A DNA stretch of 7,542 nt from Bacillota bacterium (GCA_023411215.1 JAEYOY010000067.1:1-7542), one strand, 5' to 3'. Shown: positions 1-5,700, counted from the first letter of the stretch. Notes: a model not told the origin generated them from the letters alone. A program made the numbers and translations.

Positions 1-2
1 CC

Positions 3-233
3 AATGGTCACCTTCAGATTGAAGTAGAGGATCAGGGCATCGGTATTACCGATATCGATAAAAAGCGCGTATTTGACCGCTTTTACCGGGCAGACAAATC
101 TCGAAATGATAAGAAACATTTCGGACTTGGTCTATGCATTGCAAATGAGTTAGTGCAACGCCACGGTGGTAAAATCATGATACAGGACACTGAAGGCGGC
201 GGTGCCACTTTTGTCATCAGGATACGGGTATAA
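3..233 (+). CDS. Sensor histidine kinase, C-terminal fragment (5' end outside window)
   Basis: Only the last 76 codons are present; the gene enters from the left edge and stops at TAA 231-233. The visible part is the ATP-binding (HATPase_c) half of a two-component sensor kinase: a G1 box (DQGIGI), an F box (VFDRFYRADKSR) and a G2 box (FGLGLCIA), followed by the usual C-terminal beta strands with GGGATFVI. Family knowledge: this domain binds ATP and phosphorylates a histidine in the preceding DHp domain, which then passes phosphate to a response regulator. The sensing domain and partner regulator are out of view, so the signal cannot be stated. The G2 box reads FGLGL where many kinases have G-x-GLGL; this is tolerated in the family. 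No obvious intrinsic terminator follows. Confidence 0.93.
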   Translation, partial: NGHLQIEVEDQGIGITDIDKKRVFDRFYRADKSRNDKKHFGLGLCIANELVQRHGGKIMIQDTEGGGATFVIRIRV

Positions 234-453
234 TGTCCAAACCCTTCTATTTTCCATCCTGTCTGAGGAGCTTCATAAACCTTGAGACAATCCCAAAACT
301 GCTCCCCGCTGGTCATGGGATAGGCGGTTGATTTCTTCCAATTCATTTCTTTTTCACATAGCTTCACAGGCTCACCTGAGGCAATCGGTTCCTTCTGCCA
401 GATTGTTCCCCTACTATTACGCCATGTTATTTCTATCAGTATTATATGTTTCG
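234..453 (-). pseudogene. Possible decayed minus-strand gene between kinase and sigma factor
   Basis: Reading the minus strand from about 450 down towards 234, one frame stays open for about 75 codons and has protein-like composition (segments WRNSRGTIWQKEP, TAYPMTSGEQFWDCLKVYE, TGWKIEGFGHY). It continues into the kinase gene, where it is merely antisense. The only candidate start is GTG at 367 with a weak AGGTGAG in front; the frame extends upstream of it to a stop near 473. Just upstream a different frame reads MDETYNTDRNNMA and then hits two stops, which would fit a frameshifted N-terminus. I do not recognise the family. It could equally be a chance open frame; the case rests on aromatic-rich, low-complexity-free composition only. 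Confidence 0.25.
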
Positions 454-559
454 TCCATATAAGCCTTAACTGTCAAGCGTCATAAATGATAGAAGTCTAA
501 AATAAATAATTATTTTTTACAAATATCACAATCTCTAGCACTCAATCGTGTTATTAGTG

Positions 560-566
560 AAAGGAG
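560..566 (+). promoter_or_regulatory. Ribosome binding site that fixes the sigma factor start
   Basis: AAAGGAG lies 8 nt before ATG 575. A longer open frame could start at GTG 548, but that codon lacks a Shine-Dalgarno sequence and would place this strong site inside the coding region, so 575 is preferred. Confidence 0.85.
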
Positions 567-574
567 TTGATCAG

Positions 575-1111
575 ATGAAGCATAATTCAGTACGGCCGAC
601 TGAGGATGTGAATCAAGTAGTGAATATGTATGGTACGATGCTTTTTCGTATTTGTCTTGTGATCCTTGGCAATGAGCACGATGCAGAGGATGCTGTACAG
701 GAAACCTTCCTTCGCTTTATGACAAAAGCATGGAAGGTACATGAGGTTGAACATGAGAAGGCATGGTTAATACGCACAGCAAGCAATCTGTGTAAGGACA
801 TGAGGCGATATCGCTTGCGCCATAATCATATGAATATTGACGATTTGAACGATTATTTTACTCAGGAGAGCGACAAAGAATTGTTTGAAAGCATCCTGCT
901 CCTTCCTGATCAATACAAAACTGTCATTCATCTTCATTATATGGAGGGGTATAAGACAGAGGAAATCGCTGATATTTTGAAGATACGTCCTGAAACAGCA
1001 AGAAAGCGCCTTCAATATGCCAGACAGAGGTTGAAGCTACTCATCAAACCAGAGAATTCCGGACCTCTATTTGAAGGGAAGCCAACCCGAATTCATTCAA
1101 TTGTTAATTAA
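575..1111 (+). CDS. ECF-type RNA polymerase sigma factor (sigma-70 family)
   Basis: A 178-residue protein, the usual length for an extracytoplasmic-function sigma factor. Region 2 spans about residues 15-80, with the core-binding and -10-recognising segments visible as DAEDAVQETFLRFM (36-49) and KAWLIRTASNLCKDMRR (62-78). Region 4 spans about 104-155, with LPDQYKTVIHLHYMEGY followed by a helix-turn-helix (TEEIADILKIRPETARKR) that would read the -35 element. There is no region 1.1 or region 3, as expected. Family knowledge: such factors direct core polymerase to a small regulon and are held inactive by a partner anti-sigma factor, normally the next gene. That fits here: the next gene starts 15 bp downstream, has its own good ribosome binding site, and encodes a one-pass membrane protein. 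The signal sensed is unknown. Confidence 0.93.
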   Translation: MKHNSVRPTEDVNQVVNMYGTMLFRICLVILGNEHDAEDAVQETFLRFMTKAWKVHEVEHEKAWLIRTASNLCKDMRRYRLRHNHMNIDDLNDYFTQESDKELFESILLLPDQYKTVIHLHYMEGYKTEEIADILKIRPETARKRLQYARQRLKLLIKPENSGPLFEGKPTRIHSIVN

Positions 1112-1126
1112 GAAAGGAAGTTATGT

Positions 1127-1972
1127 ATGCGTGAAGAAGATTATAGAAATGCATTTCAATCGGTTGTAATGAAAACTGAAATGAAGGAAAGAATGATAAA
1201 CAAATGCAGCAACAGGCCTCAGAGAAAGTATATCAGTAAAGGCGCAAGAGCTCTCATCGCTGCTGCCTGTAGCGTCCTTTTACTTACCGGAGTGAATGCC
1301 GTTACCACCCATGCTTATGGCATAAATATTTTTTCAAGATTTTATCACTTCATTCAAAACGATACTCAGCGTAACGTAGAAATCCATAAGGCCGAGAGAC
1401 GTGAAGCCTTCCAGGATACCACTAGCACCCCCCATGGTCCTATAGATAAAAACCTCTCTACCCTTCTGGAGGAACATGATCTTAGGCACCTAGTGGTTCC
1501 GCAGAAGCCATCTACGGACTGGACACTCACAGACAGCGATTTCACATATGCGGGTTCATCCTCAGACCTAAAGCCTAGCATCACTTTTACGATCAGCAAT
1601 GGAACCGATCAGATTTATGCCTCTGTCGACGGCGGTGTTTCCGATCGTTCCGCCTATCAGGTTGGGATTGACTTTGTGGAAACAAAGGTAGTGAAGGATA
1701 TTGAATTTCTGATTGTTCACCTGGCTGCAGATTTGACCTACGAGAACTATCTAGCAGAGCTTGAGGCTTTAATGCTTCCGATCATGCAAATATCCGCTGA
1801 AGAATTCTACAAAACAAACACCTATGCTGAGCTGGGTACAGAAGAGGCCTATCAAAACTTTACTAAATATAGCACCTTTGTTGACTTCTCTGCCGGTGGC
1901 TATGATTATTCCTATGGCCTGACAGGAGGTATAGACCTGGAGGATTTTCTTAATTCCCTGCTTTACGAATAG
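1127..1972 (+). CDS. Single-pass membrane protein, probable anti-sigma factor
   Basis: A 281-residue protein beginning at ATG 1127, preceded by AAAGGAAG (1113-1120) at 6 nt spacing. Layout: a short charged cytoplasmic N-terminus (1-38) that could clamp the sigma factor, one hydrophobic membrane segment (about 40-60, GARALIAAACSVLLLTGVNA), and a roughly 215-residue extracytoplasmic part rich in acidic and aromatic residues. No zinc-binding HxxxCxxC anti-sigma motif is visible, so it is not a ZAS-type factor. Similar proteins in Clostridia sit directly after ECF sigma genes and carry DUF4367/DUF4179-like outer domains; the assignment to either is a guess. The job as anti-sigma factor is inferred from gene order and topology, not from a catalytic motif. 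The gene ends just before a strong terminator. Confidence 0.72.
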   Translation: MREEDYRNAFQSVVMKTEMKERMINKCSNRPQRKYISKGARALIAAACSVLLLTGVNAVTTHAYGINIFSRFYHFIQNDTQRNVEIHKAERREAFQDTTSTPHGPIDKNLSTLLEEHDLRHLVVPQKPSTDWTLTDSDFTYAGSSSDLKPSITFTISNGTDQIYASVDGGVSDRSAYQVGIDFVETKVVKDIEFLIVHLAADLTYENYLAELEALMLPIMQISAEEFYKTNTYAELGTEEAYQNFTKYSTFVDFSAGGYDYSYGLTGGIDLEDFLNSLLYE

Positions 1973-2008
1973 GGTAAATCAACTCTCTTTTCAACTCCTT
2001 TATTCTAG

Positions 2009-2049
2009 TACAAAAAGAAGAATGCCGTAAAAGCATTCTTCTTTTTGTA
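2009..2049. terminator. Bidirectional intrinsic terminator between convergent genes
   Basis: A perfect 17-bp inverted repeat (2009-2025 pairs with 2033-2049) encloses a 7-nt loop. Each arm ends in a run of A or T (AAAAAG / CTTTTT), so both strands give a stem followed by U-rich sequence. It lies 36 bp after the stop of the anti-sigma-like gene and about 80 bp after the stop of the convergent Nudix gene, and so probably ends transcription of both. Confidence 0.85.
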
Positions 2050-2128
2050 TCCTCTGTACTACCCATACTTTCTTTGAAATTCTGTTATCGAAGGGCTTAC
2101 TAAAATCGAATGCCCAAGGTTGAAATAG

Positions 2129-2515
2129 CTATATTACCTCTTTTAATCTATCCACCACATCCAGATCAGCGGGGAGCCAGTCAACCGAATCCAGCTCCTC
2201 TTTTGTTAACCACCGGCCGGAGGAATGCTCCAGTAAGGTGATATCTCCCTCGACCACATGGCAAAGATAGCAGTGCAAAATCAAGTAAAAGTTCGGATAT
2301 GAGTATTCTACCGTCATCAAGAAATCATCTACCTTAATATCCACAGCCAACTCCTCAGAAATCTCTCTCTGTAGAGCTGCTTCCCTAGTTTCTCCTTGCT
2401 CCATCTTTCCGCCGGGGAACTCCCACCTACCGGCAAACTCACCATACCCTCTCTGTGTTGCTAATATTTTATCTCCATCTCTTAGAATCGCTGCTACAAC
2501 TTCAATTGTCTTCAT
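2129..2515 (-). CDS. MutT-type Nudix hydrolase (probable nucleotide-pool sanitising pyrophosphatase)
   Basis: A 128-residue protein, typical length for MutT. The start is ATG 2515, with GAGGGAG five bases upstream; a TTG just before it (2518) sits too close to the site. The Nudix box is clear at residues 36-58: G-x5-E-x7-REISEE-L-A-V, with the metal-binding glutamates E51, E54 and E55. The final glycine of the signature is alanine (A57), a mild deviation seen in active members. The N-terminal strand (KTIEVVAAIL), RGYGEFAGRWEFPGG and the tryptophan motif GRWLTKEEL match the MutT/NudG branch. Family knowledge: these enzymes cleave oxidised or modified (d)NTPs such as 8-oxo-dGTP to the monophosphate, lowering mutation. 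The exact substrate cannot be read from sequence. Upstream there is no intact partner gene, only the structured region described separately. Confidence 0.92.
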   Translation of the reverse strand: MKTIEVVAAILRDGDKILATQRGYGEFAGRWEFPGGKMEQGETREAALQREISEELAVDIKVDDFLMTVEYSYPNFYLILHCYLCHVVEGDITLLEHSSGRWLTKEELDSVDWLPADLDVVDRLKEVI

Positions 2516-2531
2516 CAAGTCTCCCTCTTCG

Positions 2532-2633
2532 TCACTTTGTTATATACTCATAGATGTCTTCCCGCACAGGGGTATCGAGAAGCCATTCTATCTCAACAAG
2601 ACCCCTCATCGTCCCGTATACATAGAGGTGTGC
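2532..2633 (-). other. Short open frame ending 16 bp before the Nudix gene
   Basis: A 33-codon frame (from after a stop at 2634-2636 to TGA 2532-2534) reads plausibly as the end of a protein (segment GLVEIEWLLDTPVREDIY); an internal ATG at 2609 would give 25 residues. No good ribosome binding site precedes it. It lies within hairpins that look like a structured RNA, so the open frame may be accidental. Confidence 0.2.
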
Positions 2634-2880
2634 TCACCTCCGGGAGCTACAGACGAGCCACGCAATTGTGTTCACGACGCCCTTCTCTCATCCAAGAGAA
2701 GCATTATCTCCCCTATTTGCCTTGCGTGGACCAGAACGACTCTTTCGCCCTTCATGGATTATTATCCTTACGCAACATACCTGCTCCCGAATTTATCGGA
2801 TTTTCATCCAGTCTCTCGACCTTCATCTCTCAATCCCTCAGCCTACTGATATGATAACTGTGAGTTGCATCCTACGGGTA
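2560..2880 (-). ncRNA. Candidate large structured non-coding RNA upstream of the Nudix gene
   Basis: No frame on either strand gives a credible protein of normal length, but the minus strand is packed with complementary segments. Stems seen (window positions): 2568-2573 with 2601-2606 enclosing 2575-2580 with 2591-2596 (one G-U pair); 2613-2616 with 2641-2644 enclosing the perfect hairpin 2625-2630/2635-2640, leaving an 8-nt one-sided bulge; an 8-bp stem 2658-2665 with 2722-2729 enclosing the perfect 7-bp hairpin 2682-2688/2695-2701; two short hairpins with the same GGAT/ATCC stem, 2756-2767 and 2798-2809, the latter closed by a GAAA tetraloop on the minus strand. GAAGGGCG occurs twice. The 5' limit near 2880 is a guess. 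One possibility is a HEARO/omega-RNA-like or other mobile-element RNA that has lost its protein; I cannot confirm a family. Confidence 0.45.
2672..2826 (-). other. Two tiny overlapping open frames inside the structured region
   Basis: ATG 2826 opens a 24-codon frame (MKVERLDENPINSGAG...) with GAGGG 9 nt upstream. Its stop overlaps, in ATGA fashion, the start of a 27-codon frame at 2755 (MKGERVVLVHARQIGEI...) that ends at 2672. The overlap resembles translational coupling, but both peptides are short, match nothing I know, and lie across RNA stems. I list them as alternatives to the non-coding reading, not as genes. Confidence 0.15.
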
Positions 2881-2983
2881 TATGAACTGTAATTTAATCA
2901 AATCTGTAACTTCTATTCAGTTGTCAAATTCCGTTGGCTTTTCAAGCCGTACATAAAGCATAATACAAAATACAGCTTTTGTA

Positions 2984-2997
2984 CATGTCGCGACATG
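2984..2997. promoter_or_regulatory. Perfect 14-bp palindrome, possible operator
   Basis: CATGTCGCGACATG is self-complementary over all 14 bases in an otherwise AT-rich stretch. A minus-strand -10-like TATTAT lies 18 bp away, so the palindrome would cover the -35 position of a leftward promoter reading towards the structured RNA and the Nudix gene. That placement fits an operator or activator site; the protein that binds is unknown. Confidence 0.3.
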
Positions 2998-3012
2998 ACC
3001 AAATTTCATAAA

Positions 3013-3030
3013 ATTCAGACGTATTCAGAC
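3013..3030. repeat. Short direct repeat, two copies of ATTCAGAC at 10-bp spacing
   Basis: ATTCAGAC occurs at 3013-3020 and 3023-3030, putting the copies one helical turn apart. The spacing would suit a pair of DNA-binding half sites, but only two copies exist and chance is possible. Confidence 0.3.
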
Positions 3031-3159
3031 TAGGCTACTCTGCACTCCTATATAGTACAATGCTTCAGTAGACTTGTACACTTCCTGAAAAGAACAATTT
3101 CTGCATATAACTCTTCTGCAAAAGATAAATTTTATATGCACTCATATAATAAAACATAT

Positions 3160-3249
3160 TCAATGGTTTTCATACGGACTAAGCTGGTGTATTTTCAGGA
3201 TTTTCAAATTGGTGTTTTTACCGGTGCCATTAACGACATGCCAAATTGT
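3160..3249 (-). pseudogene. Short protein-like tail downstream of the endonuclease gene
   Basis: A 29-codon frame without a start codon (bounded by a stop at 3250-3252 and ending at TGA 3160-3162) reads TIWHVVNGTGKNTNLK...HQLSPYENH. The composition looks like the C-terminus of a real protein left behind in the island, perhaps a mobile-element gene, but I cannot name it. Chance is not excluded over so short a length. Confidence 0.2.
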
Positions 3250-3282
3250 TCAGGCGCATCTGCACAATTTAATTCACAGCAT

Positions 3283-4458
3283 TTATAAATTATTTTGAAT
3301 ACCTTTAATATAATTAACAAATCTCGATATTGTCCAAATTCTGTCCTGACGATCTTTTGGATAACATGAAATATAAGGTTTTGGAACCACCAAAATAACT
3401 TTTTCTGCTTCCATCTCATCCATCTGCATCGGAGACACACCTTGCTGTAATGTACACAAATACTTATTCTCATCCTTTAATCGATTTGCTTCATTCAGAA
3501 TTTGGCGCCATCTATCCTTGCATGTTGTTTTAGCCGCTAATGTTGCCAGCTTATCCACAGGATGTGTTACATCATGATATGCTACAGCAGAAGGAAACAG
3601 AAAGTCGGGTTTTTTCTTCCCCTCTGTAACCGCTTGGGAATCATATGTTATTTGATTAGCATCAAATATCGCTTCCAAATGGTGCTCCAAGCTCTTTCCC
3701 GCCCTGCTTTTACGTCTATTTAATATTGAATTCGCAACACTTACAAATTCTTCAACTGTTTTAAATCCACTCTTTACAATATCACCATATCTATATTCTT
3801 CAACTGCTCTAAATAAAGCATATTCCATATTCGTCCATTCAATAATCTTTTTATCTGGATTAGTAGTTAAATACTCGATATGATTATAAACTGTATCAGA
3901 AATAGTCCTTGCCACCAATGACATCGCTTCAGTCTCAGGAAACTCTACCTGTAATGATGAAATAAATGTTTCAATGGCCTGTCTCTCTACAGTGCTTCTT
4001 TGTACACCTCCAGCTCCAAATAAGTAATTGGTTTCAGTTGCACTTATCCCAAATGTACTTAAAAACTCTTCTATTTCATCTTCCGTATCTAATAAAAACG
4101 CCGAATAATCATCCCAACTTTGTTTAGTCAATACAAACAAAGAGCCTGTTCTATCCGGATTTATTACATCAAATCCTCTTCCAAACTTAGTAATCCTCAG
4201 TTCCCTCTTACTACTGTAGTAAGTAAAGGCACTTTCCGTAACCAAATCATCTTGCCATGTAATTTTAACGTTTCTTTTCAAAATTTCATTGTTCGGCAAC
4301 GCTTCTGCAAATAACATACGGCTTGCAGAAACCGACACGAGTACTCCACTCTGATGCCCTCCAGTAGCACCCGTATCATTTGCAGCCAAAAATTTACAAA
4401 AAGCCACTTCACTTGCAACAGCTGATTCTATCGCTTTACTAGTTATTTCTGTTGACAT
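3283..4458 (-). CDS. EcoRII-type type II restriction endonuclease (predicted CCWGG)
   Basis: A 391-residue protein, close to the about 400 residues of EcoRII. The N-terminal effector-type DNA-binding domain is recognisable from FLAANDTGATGGHQSG (23-38), nearly the EcoRII sequence, and RITKFGRGFD (88-97). The C-terminal catalytic domain holds NRRKSRAGKSLEHHLE (247-262), the PD...K nuclease core TEGKKKPDFLFPSAVAYHD (278-296, D285) and LAAKTTCKDRWRQILNEA (307-324, K310). The 25-residue spacing from D285 to K310 equals that between D299 and K324 in my recollection of EcoRII. Family knowledge: EcoRII-type (type IIE) enzymes cut 5' of the first C in CCWGG and need a second site bound by the N-terminal domain as an allosteric activator. 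Specificity here is inferred from similarity and the Dcm-type partner. The start ATG shares its A with the methyltransferase stop (TAATG), and GGAAGG precedes it, so translation is coupled and the modification enzyme is made first. Confidence 0.95.
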   Translation of the reverse strand: MSTEITSKAIESAVASEVAFCKFLAANDTGATGGHQSGVLVSVSASRMLFAEALPNNEILKRNVKITWQDDLVTESAFTYYSSKRELRITKFGRGFDVINPDRTGSLFVLTKQSWDDYSAFLLDTEDEIEEFLSTFGISATETNYLFGAGGVQRSTVERQAIETFISSLQVEFPETEAMSLVARTISDTVYNHIEYLTTNPDKKIIEWTNMEYALFRAVEEYRYGDIVKSGFKTVEEFVSVANSILNRRKSRAGKSLEHHLEAIFDANQITYDSQAVTEGKKKPDFLFPSAVAYHDVTHPVDKLATLAAKTTCKDRWRQILNEANRLKDENKYLCTLQQGVSPMQMDEMEAEKVILVVPKPYISCYPKDRQDRIWTISRFVNYIKGIQNNL

Positions 4459-5603
4459 TAAATCGCCTTCCTTTTTTCCACCTCAACATTTATTTCCATT
4501 GAATTAATTTTCTTTACTATCAATTCAGCCACATTAGTCATTAAAGGCACTACTACCGTGTTACCAAATTGTCGGTAGGCTTGTGTATCAGATACTGGTA
4601 TCACAAAACTTTCCGGAAATCCCTGCAACCTTGCACATTCACGTGGTGTTAGTCTTCTTGGATTTTTTCCTCTTTGTGCAATTAATATTTCTGATCCATC
4701 TTTATGATACCGTGCACTAATAGTTCTAGACACTCCATCTAATGGAGCTATTCCATAACCAAATCCATTACCTGCAGACTTATGCTTAGCAGCATAATTC
4801 TGAAGATATATCCACAAATTATCAGATAATGTATATTTTGCATCAACGTTTTTTTCTAAAATATCTTTCATAATCGGCTTGGGACTGATTGGGGTAATAT
4901 CAAAATCAAATTCCATATCATTACTATATCGTTCCATATCAAAGCCGACAATTATAATTCTTTCTCGATGTTGCGGAACAAAATCCTGTCCGTCTAATAC
5001 AGCATAAAAAACCTTATAATTTAACTCATCCAACGATTCAAGAATCGTTTTAAAAGTTCTTCCTTTATCGTGACTTTTCAAGTTCTTTACATTCTCAAGC
5101 ATAAAGGCTTTAGGTCGTTTTTCCTTTAATATACGGCACACATCAAAAAACAATGTTCCTTGCGTTTTATCTTCAAAACCTGTCTTTCTTCCCATACTGA
5201 CTTTCTTGGAAACACCAGCAATTGAAAACGGCTGACATGGAAATCCTGCAACCAATATATCATGTTCAGGGATTGTTTTAGCATCGACTTGTGTAATATC
5301 ACCTTCTGGTTGCTCACCAAAATTGGCATAATATGTTTGCTGACTATATTTATTCCACTCACTAGAATATACACATTTGCCACCAGCATTTTCATATGCA
5401 AGTCTCAATCCACCAATACCTGCAAAAAGATCAATAAAAGTAAATTGAGACTTTACATCTGATATCTGTTTCTTTTTCTTATCTGTAATATAGTATGCGA
5501 CTGCTTCTCGTACACAAGCTTGCATTGACTGTTCTGTTTCAACTGAATATGTATTAAGTTCCTCATATAGTGCATCATCCACTCTTAAATGCATCTGCTT
5601 CAT
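4458..5603 (-). CDS. Cytosine-C5 DNA methyltransferase, Dcm/M.EcoRII type, with N-terminal ribbon-helix-helix-like segment
   Basis: A 381-residue enzyme predicted to methylate the inner cytosine of CCWGG and so protect host DNA from the adjacent endonuclease. All key C5-methyltransferase motifs are present: I FIDLFAGIGG (56-65), IV GFPCQPFSIAG with catalytic C123, VI ENV (170-172), VIII QHRER (211-215), IX RRLTPRECARLQGF (316-329), X FGNTVVVPL (346-354). The target-recognition region (about 222-315) contains GNGFGYG and SARYHKDGSEILI, as in Dcm and M.EcoRII, supporting the specificity. Residues 1-40 look like a CopG/Arc-type fold: beta strand QMHLRV, then helix DDALYEELNTYS, a turn, and helix SMQACVREAVAYYI. 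M.EcoRII and M.SsoII relatives carry helix-turn-helix-type N-termini that repress their own promoters; here the regulatory module appears to be of a different fold. Start ATG 5603 has GGAGG 7 nt upstream. Confidence 0.96.
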   Translation of the reverse strand: MKQMHLRVDDALYEELNTYSVETEQSMQACVREAVAYYITDKKKKQISDVKSQFTFIDLFAGIGGLRLAYENAGGKCVYSSEWNKYSQQTYYANFGEQPEGDITQVDAKTIPEHDILVAGFPCQPFSIAGVSKKVSMGRKTGFEDKTQGTLFFDVCRILKEKRPKAFMLENVKNLKSHDKGRTFKTILESLDELNYKVFYAVLDGQDFVPQHRERIIIVGFDMERYSNDMEFDFDITPISPKPIMKDILEKNVDAKYTLSDNLWIYLQNYAAKHKSAGNGFGYGIAPLDGVSRTISARYHKDGSEILIAQRGKNPRRLTPRECARLQGFPESFVIPVSDTQAYRQFGNTVVVPLMTNVAELIVKKINSMEINVEVEKRKAI

Positions 5604-5615
5604 ATAATCGCCTCC

Positions 5616-5643
5616 GGGAAAAATTATATACCATTTATTTCCC
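5616..5643. promoter_or_regulatory. Inverted repeat GGGAAA/TTTCCC in methyltransferase leader, candidate autoregulatory operator
   Basis: GGGAAA (5616-5621) and TTTCCC (5638-5643) form an inverted repeat with a 16-nt spacer lying between the expected transcription start (about 5641) and the Shine-Dalgarno site (5611-5615). It could be an operator for the N-terminal DNA-binding segment of the methyltransferase, or a weak leader hairpin next to the ribosome binding site. Both are inference from position. Confidence 0.4.
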
Positions 5644-5647
5644 TGTT

Positions 5648-5676
5648 ATTATACTACATACATCCAAAAAAATCAA
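5648..5676 (-). promoter_or_regulatory. Promoter of the restriction-modification operon
   Basis: On the minus strand TTGATT (5676-5671) and a perfect TATAAT (5653-5648) are separated by exactly 17 bp. The expected start of transcription is near 5641, giving a leader of about 38 nt before ATG 5603. This is the best sigma-A-type promoter seen in the window, and it serves the methyltransferase and endonuclease independently of the upstream genes. Confidence 0.82.
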
Positions 5677-5685
5677 CCCTCATTT

Positions 5686-5699
5686 CGAATATATGTTCG
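5686..5699 (-). promoter_or_regulatory. LexA (DinR) box-like site upstream of the operon promoter
   Basis: The minus strand reads CGAACATATATTCG, one base from the Gram-positive LexA consensus CGAACRNRYGTTYG (the second half site has ATTCG for GTTYG). It ends 9 bp before the -35 box and abuts the stop codon of the small upstream gene. LexA sites usually overlap the promoter core, so function in repression is uncertain from this position. Confidence 0.4.
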
Positions 5700-5700
5700 C

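Larger units (their letters stand above)
234..574. other. Intergenic region before the sigma factor operon
   Basis: This 340-bp gap should hold the promoter of the sigma/anti-sigma pair. The stretch 480-545 is very AT-rich and includes a perfect 12-bp palindrome AAATAATTATTT (504-515). I could not find a convincing -35/-10 pair for the housekeeping sigma factor; a CGTC occurs at 452-455 and again at 478-481, but no well-spaced ECF -35 (AAC-type) element stands out. An autoregulated ECF promoter is likely from family habit but not demonstrated here. Confidence 0.4.
2881..3159. other. AT-rich intergenic region with palindrome and repeats
   Basis: I see no gene here. The region holds a small hairpin (GGCTT/AAGCC, 2936-2948), a possible minus-strand -10 box TATTAT (complement of 2960-2965), a 14-bp palindrome, a short direct repeat, and an inverted GTACAA/TTGTAC pair (3055-3060 with 3074-3079). 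A minus-strand TTGACA (complement of 2922-2927) has no acceptable -10 at normal spacing. Confidence 0.4.

Noticed and set aside
504..515. AAATAATTATTT palindrome as an operator
   Set aside because: Pure A/T palindromes are expected by chance in such AT-rich sequence; no promoter is placed near it with confidence.
548..574. Upstream GTG start for the sigma factor
   Set aside because: The strong AAAGGAG lies downstream of that codon and is correctly spaced for ATG 575.
2537..2854. 105-codon plus-strand open frame opposite the structured region
   Set aside because: Serine- and leucine-rich low-quality composition, no ribosome binding site, and it is the complement of the hairpin cluster; no recognisable domain.
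2899..2927. Minus-strand TTGACA as a promoter -35
   Set aside because: No acceptable -10 hexamer lies at 16-18 bp spacing.
3204..3473. 89-codon minus-strand frame overlapping the endonuclease 3' end
   Set aside because: It is an alternative frame of the well-supported endonuclease gene, rich in C, W, K and I runs; only its part beyond 3282 is outside that gene and it is too short to judge.
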